Below the pieces are notes generated by a model that was not told where the DNA came from, searched no databases, and saw nothing but the letters and a program-made list of their open reading frames with translations. A DNA stretch of 64,000 nt, from positions 620,001 to 684,000 of the forward strand of contig NZ_JAMSCK010000002.1 in assembly GCF_023805255.1 (NCBI RefSeq), read 5' to 3'. The stretch's first letter is position 1; the number at the start of each line of letters is the position of its first letter. This DNA comes from Gramella jeungdoensis (GTDB taxonomy: Bacteria; Bacteroidota; Bacteroidia; Flavobacteriales; Flavobacteriaceae). Positions 7,975 to 16,262 of this stretch are shown piece by piece. The translations under genes were made by a program, and so were the position numbers.

Positions 7975-8982
7975 TCATCCTCCAATAGTTATCATACTCC
8001 GGTTATTGCTATGTTTCTTAGGATCGTTCAATTTCTCAAAACTATTCATACCGGCACGTACCTTTTTCTTTTTGTGAAGTGAATTCGAGATAAGTTCTTC
8101 CAGATCATTTCCTTCTCTTAAGGCGGAAAGCAGGTCGGTTTCATGGTTGGAGAATAGGCAGTTCTTGATCCTGCCATTTGCCGTAAGCCGTATACGGTTA
8201 CAACCATCACAGAAAGGATTGCTTACGGAGCTAATGATTCCAAACTGGCCTTTAAAACCTTTTATTTTGTAATTCCTGGAGGTGAAATTCCTTTCGTCCT
8301 CCAGTTTTTCAAGATGTTCCTTTCCGAAGAATTCTTCGACTTTGTCAAGTATCTCCTCTTCAGTCACCAGTTTTGACCGGTTCCATCGATTTCCATCGAA
8401 AGGCATGAATTCAATGAACCTTACTGAAACAGTAAGATTCCTGGTGAATAGAATAAAATCATTGATTTCATCCTCATTGAAATCTTTCATTAACACCGCA
8501 TTTATTTTCACGTTGAAACCTTCTTTGATAAGCAGGTGAATATTCTCCCAGGCTTTTTTAAACTGATCCCGGCGGGTGATCATATTGAACTTTTCTGGCA
8601 GTAAAGTATCCAGGCTAACATTGATGTCATTCAGGCCATATTTTTTAAAATCTTCGATAAACCTGTCGGCAAGTACGGCATTGGTGGTAATGGAAAGTCT
8701 TACGGGAAGTTTGGAGAGTTTTTTAAGAATGTCTGAAAAATCTTTTCTAACCAGTGGTTCACCTCCGGTAAGCCGAATCTTATCTACACCATTCTTTACA
8801 AATACCTTTGCGATCTCCAGGATCTCATCGGCCTGCATAAGCTGATGCTTTGGAGTAAGGGGGACGCCATTGGCTGGCATACAATAGGCACAACGAAGGT
8901 TGCATTTCTCTATCAGCGAGATACGCAGGTAGTTGTGTTGTCTGTTAAATTTATCGGTAAGTATTTTTGTCGTCTTAGTCAT
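7975..8982 (-). CDS. moaA: GTP 3',8-cyclase MoaA
   Basis: A 335-residue radical SAM enzyme that starts molybdenum cofactor synthesis by converting GTP to 3',8-cyclo-7,8-dihydro-GTP. The N-terminal cluster is C27-x3-C31-x2-C34. The C-terminal [4Fe-4S] motif is C258-x2-C261-x13-C275. LTGGEP is present at 71-76. The family's terminal GG pair is intact (334-335), so the gene is complete. It is the last gene of the nine-gene cofactor operon; its ATG overlaps the end of moaCB by 8 bp, which implies coupled translation. Confidence 0.97.
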   Translation of the reverse strand: MTKTTKILTDKFNRQHNYLRISLIEKCNLRCAYCMPANGVPLTPKHQLMQADEILEIAKVFVKNGVDKIRLTGGEPLVRKDFSDILKKLSKLPVRLSITTNAVLADRFIEDFKKYGLNDINVSLDTLLPEKFNMITRRDQFKKAWENIHLLIKEGFNVKINAVLMKDFNEDEINDFILFTRNLTVSVRFIEFMPFDGNRWNRSKLVTEEEILDKVEEFFGKEHLEKLEDERNFTSRNYKIKGFKGQFGIISSVSNPFCDGCNRIRLTANGRIKNCLFSNHETDLLSALREGNDLEELISNSLHKKKKVRAGMNSFEKLNDPKKHSNNRSMITIGG

Positions 8983-9889
8983 TATTATCGTGTTTTGCCC
9001 CTCTTAAGATCTTGAAAACATGCAGTAAATGGGGGAATACTGCGTCCATAGATTCGCTGGCACCTTTCGTGGAACCTGGAAGGCCCATAATCAGGCAATT
9101 TCCAATGGTCCCTGCAATACTTCGGGAAAGCATAGCATAGGGCATACGTTCCTGACCGTAATTGCGAATGGCTTCTTCAATTCCAGGGATTCTTCGTTCC
9201 AGAATTGGTTCCAGTGCTTCCGGTGTGACATCCCTGAATGAAAGTCCGGTACCTCCGGTAAAGATCACCAGGTTATCAGTTTCAGAATATTCCAGTGCCT
9301 TACTTCTGATGATCTCCAGTTCGTCCGGAATTATTTGATAAGTATTCACAGTTACCTTGCTTTCTTTGAGCTTTTTGATAATGGCCTTCCCGGCGCGATC
9401 TTCCTTTTTCCCTTCTGAAATGGAATCGGAACATACGATCACACTTGCACTGAGCCTGGAGGAATGTTTGTTGAAATCACTTTTTCCGCCTTTTTTTTCA
9501 ACCAGTCTTATTTTTTCTATTTCGATATTCTTATCGATGGGTTTTAGCATATCATACATGGTTAGAGCTACGACAGATGCCCCGTGCATGGCTTCGACCT
9601 CCACCCCGGTTTTGTAAACCGTCTTAACCGTGAAAATGATCCTTACAAAACCTTCTTCGATCTCATAATTCACCAACGTAAATTCTACCGGTAGGGGATG
9701 GCAGTCAGGGATGGTGTGATGTGTGTTTTTAACCGCGAAAAGCCCTGCCGTTTTCGCCATTTCCAGGACATTACCTTTAGGTACTACATTGTTTTTGATC
9801 GCTGAAATGGTAGCAGGATCACCAACTTTCACAAAGGCTTCGGCCACGGCTATTCGGAGCGTTTTTATTTTGTGAGTGATATCAACCAT
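8975..9889 (-). CDS. moaCB: Bifunctional MoaC-MoaB/MogA fusion
   Basis: A 304-residue fusion. Residues 1 to about 140 are MoaC, cyclic pyranopterin monophosphate synthase, with KNTHHTIPDCHPL (54-66), VEVEAMHGASV (97-106) and MYDMLKPIDK (111-120). Residues about 145-304 are a MoaB/MogA domain that adenylates molybdopterin, with TGGTGLSFRDVTPE (211-224) and GLPGSTKG (269-276). MoaC and MoaB are separate proteins in E. coli; fusions are known in Bacteroidota. It ends inside the moaA start and begins 1 bp after the moaE stop, so the two functions are made together in the operon. Confidence 0.95.
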   Translation of the reverse strand: MVDITHKIKTLRIAVAEAFVKVGDPATISAIKNNVVPKGNVLEMAKTAGLFAVKNTHHTIPDCHPLPVEFTLVNYEIEEGFVRIIFTVKTVYKTGVEVEAMHGASVVALTMYDMLKPIDKNIEIEKIRLVEKKGGKSDFNKHSSRLSASVIVCSDSISEGKKEDRAGKAIIKKLKESKVTVNTYQIIPDELEIIRSKALEYSETDNLVIFTGGTGLSFRDVTPEALEPILERRIPGIEEAIRNYGQERMPYAMLSRSIAGTIGNCLIMGLPGSTKGASESMDAVFPHLLHVFKILRGAKHDNND

Positions 9890-9890
9890 C

Positions 9891-10331
9891 TTAAAATGTG
9901 TTTACTTTCCATTGATAATCCTGGTCTTCAAAGATCTCTTTTCCAAAGATGGGTACTTCAGTTTTGACCATATTCACTATGTCCTCGGTTGCGGCATATA
10001 CCTGCTTTCTTCTTTTTGAAGAAACAAAGACAAAAAAACAGATATCTCCGGCCTTAATAGTTCCAAGGCTATGATAAATATGCATACAGGTGAGATCATA
10101 TTTTTCGAATGCATTCTCTCTGATTTCGCTAAGTTTTTCCTCTGCCATAGCTTTATAGCAGGTATACTCAATGGCAGTTACTTTTTTACCTTCCACTTCA
10201 TCGGCACGCACCTGCCCCAGAAAGATATTATGGGCACCAATGTTCATCTTTGTTTGATGTTTGGCGATAGATTCCGCTATAAATTCTGGGCTTATAGCGC
10301 CTTCAATAAATATATTCTTCTTCTTTTTCAT
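9891..10331 (-). CDS. moaE: Molybdopterin synthase catalytic subunit MoaE
   Basis: A 146-residue large subunit of molybdopterin synthase, which moves two sulfurs from thiocarboxylated MoaD onto precursor Z. FLGQVRAD (37-44) carries the conserved arginine R42. YHSLGTIKAGD (86-96) is typical. MVKTEVPIFGKE (121-132) contains the probable catalytic lysines K123 and K131. The length is normal. The start overlaps the end of the adenylyltransferase gene by 29 bp, and the small subunit MoaD is encoded just beyond it. Confidence 0.96.
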   Translation of the reverse strand: MKKKKNIFIEGAISPEFIAESIAKHQTKMNIGAHNIFLGQVRADEVEGKKVTAIEYTCYKAMAEEKLSEIRENAFEKYDLTCMHIYHSLGTIKAGDICFFVFVSSKRRKQVYAATEDIVNMVKTEVPIFGKEIFEDQDYQWKVNTF

Positions 10332-11370
10332 TATTCAATATTTTAGAAATTTCTATGGCACCACCGCTGATGCTTTTCAGATTATGGAAACCCTTATTTT
10401 CCAATATTTTTAAAGCTTTCATACTTCTTATTCCGCTCTGGCAGAATAATCTGATTTCAGCTTTTTTATCCAGCAGTTGCATATTTTTCTCCAGCTCTGA
10501 AAGCGGAATCCTTATTAGGTTCTTTAATTCTATCTGAGGAGTCTCGTGCAATTCTCTCACGTCTACCAGCAGCTTTTTACCAGCCAGGGCCTCAGCCGGG
10601 GTGGTTTCTCGTATATATTCTTTTTGGTACTTGTTCCTGAAGAATTCATGGTCAATCTTCAGTTTTGTATTTTTTTTGAAGCTAAAATTATGCTGTTCAT
10701 TCTTAAGTGTGTCATAAACCAGCAATTTTCCGGAAAGAGTCTCGCCGGTTTCGGTAATTATTTTCATCACTTCATTCGCCTGGAGCATTCCTATGAGCCC
10801 TACAGTGGTACCCATTACTCCGGCTTCCTCACAATTTTGCACAGCCTTTTCATTCTCACCAAAGAGGCAACGATAGGTTGGGCCATTTTTATAATTGAAA
10901 ACCGAAACCTGTCCTTCAAATTTGAAAACAGATGCATAAACGAAAGCCTTTCCGGCTATCACACAGGCATCATTGATGAGGTATCGTATAGAGATAGAAT
11001 CTGTGGCATCTACTACCAGGTCATACGCTGAAATGATTTCAATAGCATTCCTTGCATTGAGAAACTCCCTGAATATTTCTATCTCGACAGAACTATTCAT
11101 TGCCCGAAGTCGATTCCTTGCTTCCTCTACTTTTAGCCTTGTAAGGGATCTTTCGGTATAAAGAACCTGACGATGAAGATTAGTTTCTTCAACCTTATCC
11201 CCGTCAATAATACCCAGGGTACCGATCCCGGCCGAAGCAAGGTAGGGCAGGACCGCACAACCAAGTCCGCCGGCGCCTATCACAAGAACCCGTGCATGCT
11301 TCAATTTATCCTGTCCCGTTTCACCAATCTGGTGAAGTTTCTTCTGTCTTGAATATCTGTTCATAATCAT
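10303..11370 (-). CDS. moeB: MoeB/ThiF-like adenylyltransferase with C-terminal rhodanese domain
   Basis: A 355-residue MoaD-activating enzyme. The E1-like domain (about 1-235) has the nucleotide loop GAGGLG (33-38), the DGDKVEETNLHRQ motif (57-69) and DATD (121-124). The rhodanese domain (about 262-345) has active-site C310 in FCQSGIRS, so adenylation and sulfur transfer to MoaD are joined as in MOCS3/Uba4. Odd point: the paired CxxC zinc motifs of E. coli MoeB are missing. Only C168 of the first pair remains and the second pair is absent, so it probably lacks the structural zinc. The start shares ATGA with the moaD stop. Confidence 0.92.
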   Translation of the reverse strand: MIMNRYSRQKKLHQIGETGQDKLKHARVLVIGAGGLGCAVLPYLASAGIGTLGIIDGDKVEETNLHRQVLYTERSLTRLKVEEARNRLRAMNSSVEIEIFREFLNARNAIEIISAYDLVVDATDSISIRYLINDACVIAGKAFVYASVFKFEGQVSVFNYKNGPTYRCLFGENEKAVQNCEEAGVMGTTVGLIGMLQANEVMKIITETGETLSGKLLVYDTLKNEQHNFSFKKNTKLKIDHEFFRNKYQKEYIRETTPAEALAGKKLLVDVRELHETPQIELKNLIRIPLSELEKNMQLLDKKAEIRLFCQSGIRSMKALKILENKGFHNLKSISGGAIEISKILNNEKEEEYIY

Positions 11371-11603
11371 CCTCCTGCAAATGGCGGCAGTACCGCGATC
11401 TCATCATTTTCATTGATTTCTATTTCCTCTACCGCTTCAATTATGTTTTGATTCAGAGCAAATTTCAGCGGAATATGCTTCAGGTCGTATCTTGACTGTA
11501 TATCCTGAATGATCTCCTTCAGGCTGGAATTACTTTTTTCAATTGTTTCTGAACTGCAATTCGTAACTTCTGCAATGGCTCCAAAATATTTTATACAGAT
11601 CAT
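11367..11603 (-). CDS. moaD: Molybdopterin synthase sulfur carrier MoaD
   Basis: A 78-residue ubiquitin-fold protein ending in FAGG, the C-terminal di-glycine that is adenylated and thiocarboxylated. It supplies sulfur to MoaE. The VLPPFAGG ending matches MoaD. A 97-bp gap separates it from cobA upstream; that gap holds only a short hairpin repeat, so read-through from the upstream genes is likely. It overlaps moeB by 4 bp. Confidence 0.95.
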   Translation of the reverse strand: MICIKYFGAIAEVTNCSSETIEKSNSSLKEIIQDIQSRYDLKHIPLKFALNQNIIEAVEEIEINENDEIAVLPPFAGG

Positions 11604-11620
11604 ATTTTCGTTTTTTAGCT

Positions 11621-11650
11621 TATCGTCAAGCTGAACTTGTTTCAGCTTCT
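11621..11650. repeat. Short hairpin repeat AAGCTGAA/TTCAGCTT
   Basis: AAGCTGAA (11628-11635) and TTCAGCTT (11641-11648) form a perfect 8-bp inverted repeat with a 5-base loop inside the moaD-cobA gap. It matches a dispersed repeat type common in flavobacterial intergenic DNA. It may act as a weak RNA hairpin inside the operon. Confidence 0.45.
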
Positions 11651-11700
11651 TTTATTAATTCCATCTTTCCAATAGTTAAGGGAACTGACTTTCAATTTAA

Positions 11701-12501
11701 CTATGCAGGGATAGCCTCAATCCCGAGATTCTGAAAGATAAATTCATCACTTAACAGATCGTTCATTCCATTTTTAGAGATTTCAACTACCTCTCCAATG
11801 ATGATAATTGCCGGGGAACTCAATTTTTGTTCTGCTACCAGTTCTTCAATATTTGAGATTTTTCCTATGCAGCTTTTCTCATCCTCCCTTGTCCCGTTTT
11901 GAATTACAGAGATTGGCGTATCGTTTTTCCCTTCTCCTTTAAAGATCGAAACTATCTGAGACAATTTGCTCATTCCCATAAGTATCACCACAGTGGCGCT
12001 TGATCTTGCCGCCAGTCTTATATCATCTGATAAATGGCGGGATGAGGTTGTTCCGGTAATCACCCAGAAACTTTCTGCAACGCGCCGATGAGTTACCGGG
12101 ATTCCTTTATATGCAGGTACCGCTAAAGCTGAAGAAATACCGGGAACTACTTCAGTGGAAATGCCAAAGTGGGATAAATGAGCTATTTCTTCACTTCCCC
12201 TTCCAAAAACAAAGGGGTCCCCGCCTTTAAGGCGAACTACATGGCCATACTGCAAAGCATGTTTAACCAAAAGCTCGTTGATCTGATCCTGGCTATAGGA
12301 GTGACATCCCTTACGCTTGCCCACAAAAAGCTTTACGGCATTAGGTGCATGATTAAGAATTTCAGGATTTACGAGAGCATCGTAAAGTACGGCATCGGCA
12401 TTTTCCAGGGCTTTTACTGCTTTTAAAGTGAGCAATTCCGGATCACCGGGACCTGCCCCGACCAGGCTTACTTTTGGGAATTTTCTAACTGTATCTTTCA
12501 T
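11701..12501 (-). CDS. cobA: Uroporphyrinogen-III C-methyltransferase (SUMT)
   Basis: A 266-residue SAM-dependent enzyme that methylates uroporphyrinogen III at C2 and C7 to give precorrin-2, the entry to siroheme. The family signature LVGAGPGDPELLTLKA (13-28) is at the N-terminus, and GIPVTHRR and VITGTT follow further in. Siroheme is the cofactor of assimilatory nitrite reductase, so its place among molybdenum cofactor genes implies joint supply of both cofactors for nitrate assimilation. The precorrin-2 dehydrogenase/ferrochelatase is not here. It overlaps mobA by 17 bp. Confidence 0.94.
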   Translation of the reverse strand: MKDTVRKFPKVSLVGAGPGDPELLTLKAVKALENADAVLYDALVNPEILNHAPNAVKLFVGKRKGCHSYSQDQINELLVKHALQYGHVVRLKGGDPFVFGRGSEEIAHLSHFGISTEVVPGISSALAVPAYKGIPVTHRRVAESFWVITGTTSSRHLSDDIRLAARSSATVVILMGMSKLSQIVSIFKGEGKNDTPISVIQNGTREDEKSCIGKISNIEELVAEQKLSSPAIIIIGEVVEISKNGMNDLLSDEFIFQNLGIEAIPA

Positions 12502-13078
12502 AGCGTGTTTTTTTTAAGATTTCTAATTCTTCGGGGGTGTTTATGTTATTGAGATTATGACTTTCAGAAAACGGAATTTCGATGCGTTCATAATTCAGTT
12601 TTCCGATAACATTCATCAGTCTGAGATCATTTTCCTGAATAGCTTCGGAAAAATATTTGCTGCAATTTTTGTGATATATCGCTACAAGCGGATAGTCATT
12701 CGATCCAGAGCTCAAAAATGCTATTGAAGTTTGTTCAGGTGTTCTTTCAAACAGATGATTCAAAAGTGAACCTGTAATGCCGGGAATATCACAGCTAAGA
12801 ATTAAATTCCAGCCGGTAGCTGAGTTTTCAAGGGCCGTATAAATGCCTCCAACTGGCCCTTTATTTTTATGGATGTCTTCCACAAGCGGATATCCGAATT
12901 GAGCATATTTCTTATTAGCCGTAACCAGGTGAATATCCTTTGTAATCTGTCTAGCAGCCTCCAGGCACCAGTCTGTAAACGAGCGATCCCTGAATCTGAC
13001 AAAGCCTTTGTCGGTACCCATTCTGCTGCTTTTTCCGCCACAAAGTATATATGCGCTCAATGGTGATTTAGTTTTCAT
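12485..13078 (-). CDS. mobA: Molybdenum cofactor guanylyltransferase MobA
   Basis: A 197-residue nucleotidyltransferase that attaches GMP to the molybdenum cofactor, giving the MGD form required by the nitrate reductase. The N-terminal motif CGGKSSRMGTDKG (13-25) binds GTP. GPVGGIYTAL and the ILSCDIP metal site follow. It overlaps cobA on one side and shares 4 bp with the regulator gene on the other, consistent with a tightly packed operon. Confidence 0.94.
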   Translation of the reverse strand: MKTKSPLSAYILCGGKSSRMGTDKGFVRFRDRSFTDWCLEAARQITKDIHLVTANKKYAQFGYPLVEDIHKNKGPVGGIYTALENSATGWNLILSCDIPGITGSLLNHLFERTPEQTSIAFLSSGSNDYPLVAIYHKNCSKYFSEAIQENDLRLMNVIGKLNYERIEIPFSESHNLNNINTPEELEILKKTRYERYS

Positions 13079-13413
13079 AGCTCATACTTTTTTAATTGTT
13101 CTTCCAGGAAAAACATGCAGTTTTCATTGAGTTCTTCGAACTGGCAGATAAGCTCTTTGCCATAACTGGTTACAACTGTACCTCCACCATTTTTACCTCC
13201 GGTTCTTTTTATTGTGACAGGCTGTCTACCAGACTCATTAATACTGTTTATCATTTCCCAGGCTTTCTTATAGGAAATTGAAAGCTCCTTTGCCGCAGCA
13301 TTTATGGAGTTCCTCTCGTCTATTTTCTTTAGAAGAAGGATCTTCCCATAACCCAGAAAAGGTTTCCCGTCTCTTTCTATCCATATTCTGCTTTTTATCT
13401 TTTTATCATTCAT
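13075..13413 (-). CDS. ModE-like winged-helix regulator without molybdate-binding domains
   Basis: A 112-residue protein matching only the N-terminal winged helix of ModE: NAAAKELSISYKKAWEMI is the helix-turn-helix and TGGKNGGGT the wing. The C-terminal MOP domains that bind molybdate in E. coli ModE are missing, so direct molybdate sensing is doubtful. The ATG at 13413 is preferred over an upstream TTG at 13419. It lies between moeA (8-bp overlap) and mobA, and may adjust this operon. Such short versions are common in Bacteroidota. Confidence 0.85.
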   Translation of the reverse strand: MNDKKIKSRIWIERDGKPFLGYGKILLLKKIDERNSINAAAKELSISYKKAWEMINSINESGRQPVTIKRTGGKNGGGTVVTSYGKELICQFEELNENCMFFLEEQLKKYEL

Positions 13414-14584
13414 AACCAAGTTCCAGGTATTCTACTTTTTCTCCTTCTTCTATTATTTTTTTACTCTCAGGGATCAGGACTAATGCATTGGCTTGTGAAA
13501 AACTGTGTAGCATTGCTGAACTTTGCCCATCAAGGATTTCTACTGAAGTATTATTAACTTTTGCTTTAAGGAATAAGCTTTTACCGGATCTGTTTTCCTG
13601 AGCCCGACTTAATTTTCCGCTGGAAATTTTCAGGTCGCGATTGGTGAAGCCTTTTTGTCTTCTTAGTTCAGGCAATACATAAATATAAAAGCATACCAGG
13701 CTGGCCGCAGGATTTCCGGGAAGTGCAAAAACCCTTTTTTTATCTCTGGCTCCAAACCATAGTGGTTTACCCGGTTTCTGGTTGATCTTATAGAAGACCT
13801 CTTTTACTGAATTTGAAAGAAGGGCCTCCCGGACAAAGTCATACTTTCCAACCGAGATGCCTCCTGAAATAAGTAGTACATCATTTTCGGAAAGAGCTTT
13901 CTTAATTACTTTGTTGGTGTATGAAATATCATCCCGTACATTATAAATATTCGTGTTTCCAAACCCGTTCCTTTTCAGTGCTGACTTTAACATTACCGAG
14001 TTGCTTTCGTAGATCTTTCCGGCGATAAGGGGAGTTCCGGCCACTTGAAGTTCATTACCGGTTACCAGTATCCCGGTTTTTGGGGTTTGGAAAATTTTTA
14101 ATTTCTGCACTCCTAAACCGGCAAGAAGCCCTATACTGGCTTCATTAATTTTGTGTCCTTTAGTCAGAACAAGATCGTTCTTAGAAAGTTGTTCTCCCTT
14201 TAGTCTGATATTTGCACCTTTAGCAGGTAATTTTGTAATGAATATATTGTTTCCCTTTATCTCTACGTGTTCCTGTATAACTACAGTATCGGTATATTCA
14301 GGGATTACTGCCCCGGTAAAGATCCTAACCGCCTCTCCTTTCTTGATCTCATAGCCTATATTGTCGCCCGCTTTTGATTCTCCAATCACTTTATACTTAG
14401 GGTCTGTACTTAGCCTTATAGCATAACCATCCATTGCTGATTGCGTAAACGGAGGCATTGCTATAGGGGAGAGGATGTCTTTGGCTAACACCTGGCCTAA
14501 GGCTTGCTCAATATGTACTTCAGTAGCTACTGGAGTTACAGTATGTTTCTGAATTAAAGATAAAGCCTGTCTTACTGAGATCAT
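13406..14584 (-). CDS. moeA: Molybdopterin molybdenumtransferase MoeA
   Basis: A 392-residue enzyme that inserts molybdate into adenylated molybdopterin. PPFTQSAMDGYA is the family signature near the N-terminus. GGISVGKYDFV, KPGKPLWFG and ALPGNPAAS follow. The start at 14584 (MISVRQAL) is chosen because the frame upstream runs into a perfect -7 promoter element at 14606-14613, so the longer form from 14635 cannot be made from that promoter. It is the first gene of the nine-gene cofactor operon and is preceded by the strongest regulatory cluster in the island. Confidence 0.94.
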   Translation of the reverse strand: MISVRQALSLIQKHTVTPVATEVHIEQALGQVLAKDILSPIAMPPFTQSAMDGYAIRLSTDPKYKVIGESKAGDNIGYEIKKGEAVRIFTGAVIPEYTDTVVIQEHVEIKGNNIFITKLPAKGANIRLKGEQLSKNDLVLTKGHKINEASIGLLAGLGVQKLKIFQTPKTGILVTGNELQVAGTPLIAGKIYESNSVMLKSALKRNGFGNTNIYNVRDDISYTNKVIKKALSENDVLLISGGISVGKYDFVREALLSNSVKEVFYKINQKPGKPLWFGARDKKRVFALPGNPAASLVCFYIYVLPELRRQKGFTNRDLKISSGKLSRAQENRSGKSLFLKAKVNNTSVEILDGQSSAMLHSFSQANALVLIPESKKIIEEGEKVEYLELGYE

Positions 14585-14605
14585 TTTTATGGCGTTATGT
14601 TTTTT

Positions 14606-14635
14606 CAAATATAACGTATAAATACGTATAAACAA
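14606..14635 (-). promoter_or_regulatory. moeA operon promoter with TACGTA pair in the spacer
   Basis: On the minus strand TTG (14635-14633) is followed after 19 bp by TATATTTG (14613-14606), a full match to the Bacteroidota -33/-7 promoter. AACGTA (14613-14618) and TACGTA (14623-14628) lie 10 bp apart within and next to the spacer. A protein bound there would touch the polymerase site, which suggests repression or close-range control. Confidence 0.7.
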
Positions 14636-14643
14636 ATAATAAA

Positions 14644-14659
14644 TAAGTAAAAATACTTA
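14644..14659. promoter_or_regulatory. 16-bp palindrome TAAGTAAAAATACTTA upstream of moeA
   Basis: Exact copy of the narK and regulator-gene palindrome, just upstream of the -33 box. Its centre is 42 bp from the centre of the -7 element, that is near -49. This is a usual place for an FNR/CRP-type activator. The rest of the gap up to 14900 shows no further signal and no gene. Confidence 0.6.
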
Positions 14660-14902
14660 ATTGTTATATTGTATGTAGTCATTTAGTGCGAATTTAGAGG
14701 CTGGAAGAGCTGTAGGATTCCGGTGAAGATCTAGGATTAGTGGATAGTTCGGGAATATTCAAATTATTTAAAGGTAGAATTTCAAAAAAGGAAAATATAG
14801 TGCTGCAATTTAAGTCAGGATAGGAATAATAATTTAGAAGTAAATAATGACTCAGAATTAGCTTGAGAGGTTCAAATTGAAGGTTAAATGAGGTATAATT
14901 TT

Positions 14903-14937
14903 AAAGCCCTGTCAAATATTAATCTGACAGGGCTTTT
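14903..14937 (-). terminator. Terminator of the nrt-porin operon
   Basis: AAAGCCCTGTCA (14903-14914) and TGACAGGGCTTT (14925-14936) form a 12-bp stem with a 10-base loop, flanked by A and T runs. It lies 34 bp past the porin stop on the minus strand. Confidence 0.85.
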
Positions 14938-14970
14938 AGCATAAGTGTTAAGTAATATGGATAAATATTT

Positions 14971-16239
14971 TTAAAGAAATTTAGGTTTAAGAACCAGCAT
15001 TACCCAGGCCCAGTTTTGTGAGGAAGCGGCATCAGCTTCCGGAACTCCCTTAAGTTCATACATCCCATCACTGGCAAACATCTGGGAATAGCCTGCCTTT
15101 AATGCATAGCCATTGAATTTTTTGGAATAGACAAGGTCAACTTCGGTACCTAATGATTTCTCTCCACTCGGAAGTTCCTGTTCTCCGGAGAAATTCAAAA
15201 CCTTGACCAGAAGACCTGAATTATTTTTAAAGGTGAAGTTCGCACTGGCGTGAACATCTACCAGTCCAATTGAATTTGCGTGATTTCCCACATAGAAGTA
15301 ATCCATGAATCCGTTGAATTTATGATTGGTTCCATATAACGGGAAGAATGCTCCGGTTTCGCCGGCCTCAGCATCATTACCACTGATTATTTCGGCGCCG
15401 ACTCCAAAGCTAGTCTTTTCAGAAGCCTTAAGGTTTAGGTCAAGACTGGCTAAATAAGCGCCTTTTACATCGATCTCACCCTGTCTTTCTCCTGTTTGAA
15501 GGTACAGGTTACCGGCGACAGAAAATTTGCCTTTGCCATAATTTAAATGTGTTCCAAAAGTTTGTAGGTTGCTAAGCCCATCTGGGCTTGTACCATCATC
15601 CTCGAATTCCTGGAAGCCATTGTTCAAAGCTAACAGACTAAACGAAAATGCATCCCATTGCTTCTTTAAATATGCATACTGCATGGTTTTATAGGAAAAG
15701 AAGCCCATGGTGTTATATGCATTTCCTTGGGAAATAAAACCGGTTGGATTGCTAAAATCCTGATTATAGGCAAGGCCAAGATCGAACATGAACTTTGCTT
15801 TTTTGTAGCTCAATAAAATGGCGTCATGATTACGTCCTTGTTGCGCCCAGTCCAGTCCGCCAAAAATACGCTGGTCATCATAGGAAATCACCTGTCTTCC
15901 TAATTTGGCGGATAGGCTGTCACTTAATTTCAGTTTAGCCCAGGCCTGGAAAATAGCGAAGGAATTATTGAGGTCATAGGGTAATATTTGCCTGTTTTCC
16001 CCCCATACCATGACATCCTGAAGGCTTAAATAGAATTCATATGAATCGGTTTTATAGTCAGCATTCAGCCTTGCTCTTGCTGAAATAGCAAAGCCAGCAT
16101 CGGCATCTTCCGGAAATATGGTTCCAAACCCATGCCGGTATTCCGTTCGGGGCCTAAATTCCCCATCCAGCGAGAATTGAGAGAAGGAGAACTGAGTTGC
16201 CAGAATGGCTGTGATTATTAGTAGATAATTCTTTTTCAT
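14971..16239 (-). CDS. Outer-membrane porin, alginate-export-like beta-barrel
   Basis: A 422-residue protein with a signal peptide (cleavage after about residue 20, ending SFSQ) and alternating hydrophobic strands throughout. The start (DGEFRPRTEYRHGFG) and the FRPR, LGRQVISYDDQRIFGG and DWAQQGRNHDA segments recall the alginate-export barrel family, which in Bacteroidota is used for many small anions. As last gene of the nrt operon, 23 bp behind the ATPase, it most likely brings nitrate across the outer membrane. The substrate is inferred from context only. Confidence 0.82.
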   Translation of the reverse strand: MKKNYLLIITAILATQFSFSQFSLDGEFRPRTEYRHGFGTIFPEDADAGFAISARARLNADYKTDSYEFYLSLQDVMVWGENRQILPYDLNNSFAIFQAWAKLKLSDSLSAKLGRQVISYDDQRIFGGLDWAQQGRNHDAILLSYKKAKFMFDLGLAYNQDFSNPTGFISQGNAYNTMGFFSYKTMQYAYLKKQWDAFSFSLLALNNGFQEFEDDGTSPDGLSNLQTFGTHLNYGKGKFSVAGNLYLQTGERQGEIDVKGAYLASLDLNLKASEKTSFGVGAEIISGNDAEAGETGAFFPLYGTNHKFNGFMDYFYVGNHANSIGLVDVHASANFTFKNNSGLLVKVLNFSGEQELPSGEKSLGTEVDLVYSKKFNGYALKAGYSQMFASDGMYELKGVPEADAASSQNWAWVMLVLKPKFL

Positions 16240-16262
16240 TTTTTTTAGTTAAAGATTAATTA

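Noticed and set aside
10546-11031. 161-codon plus-strand frame inside moeB
   Set aside because: Overlaps the conserved adenylyltransferase; shadow frame.
14585-14635. Longer moeA start at 14635
   Set aside because: The -7 promoter element lies within it and the added residues do not match the family.
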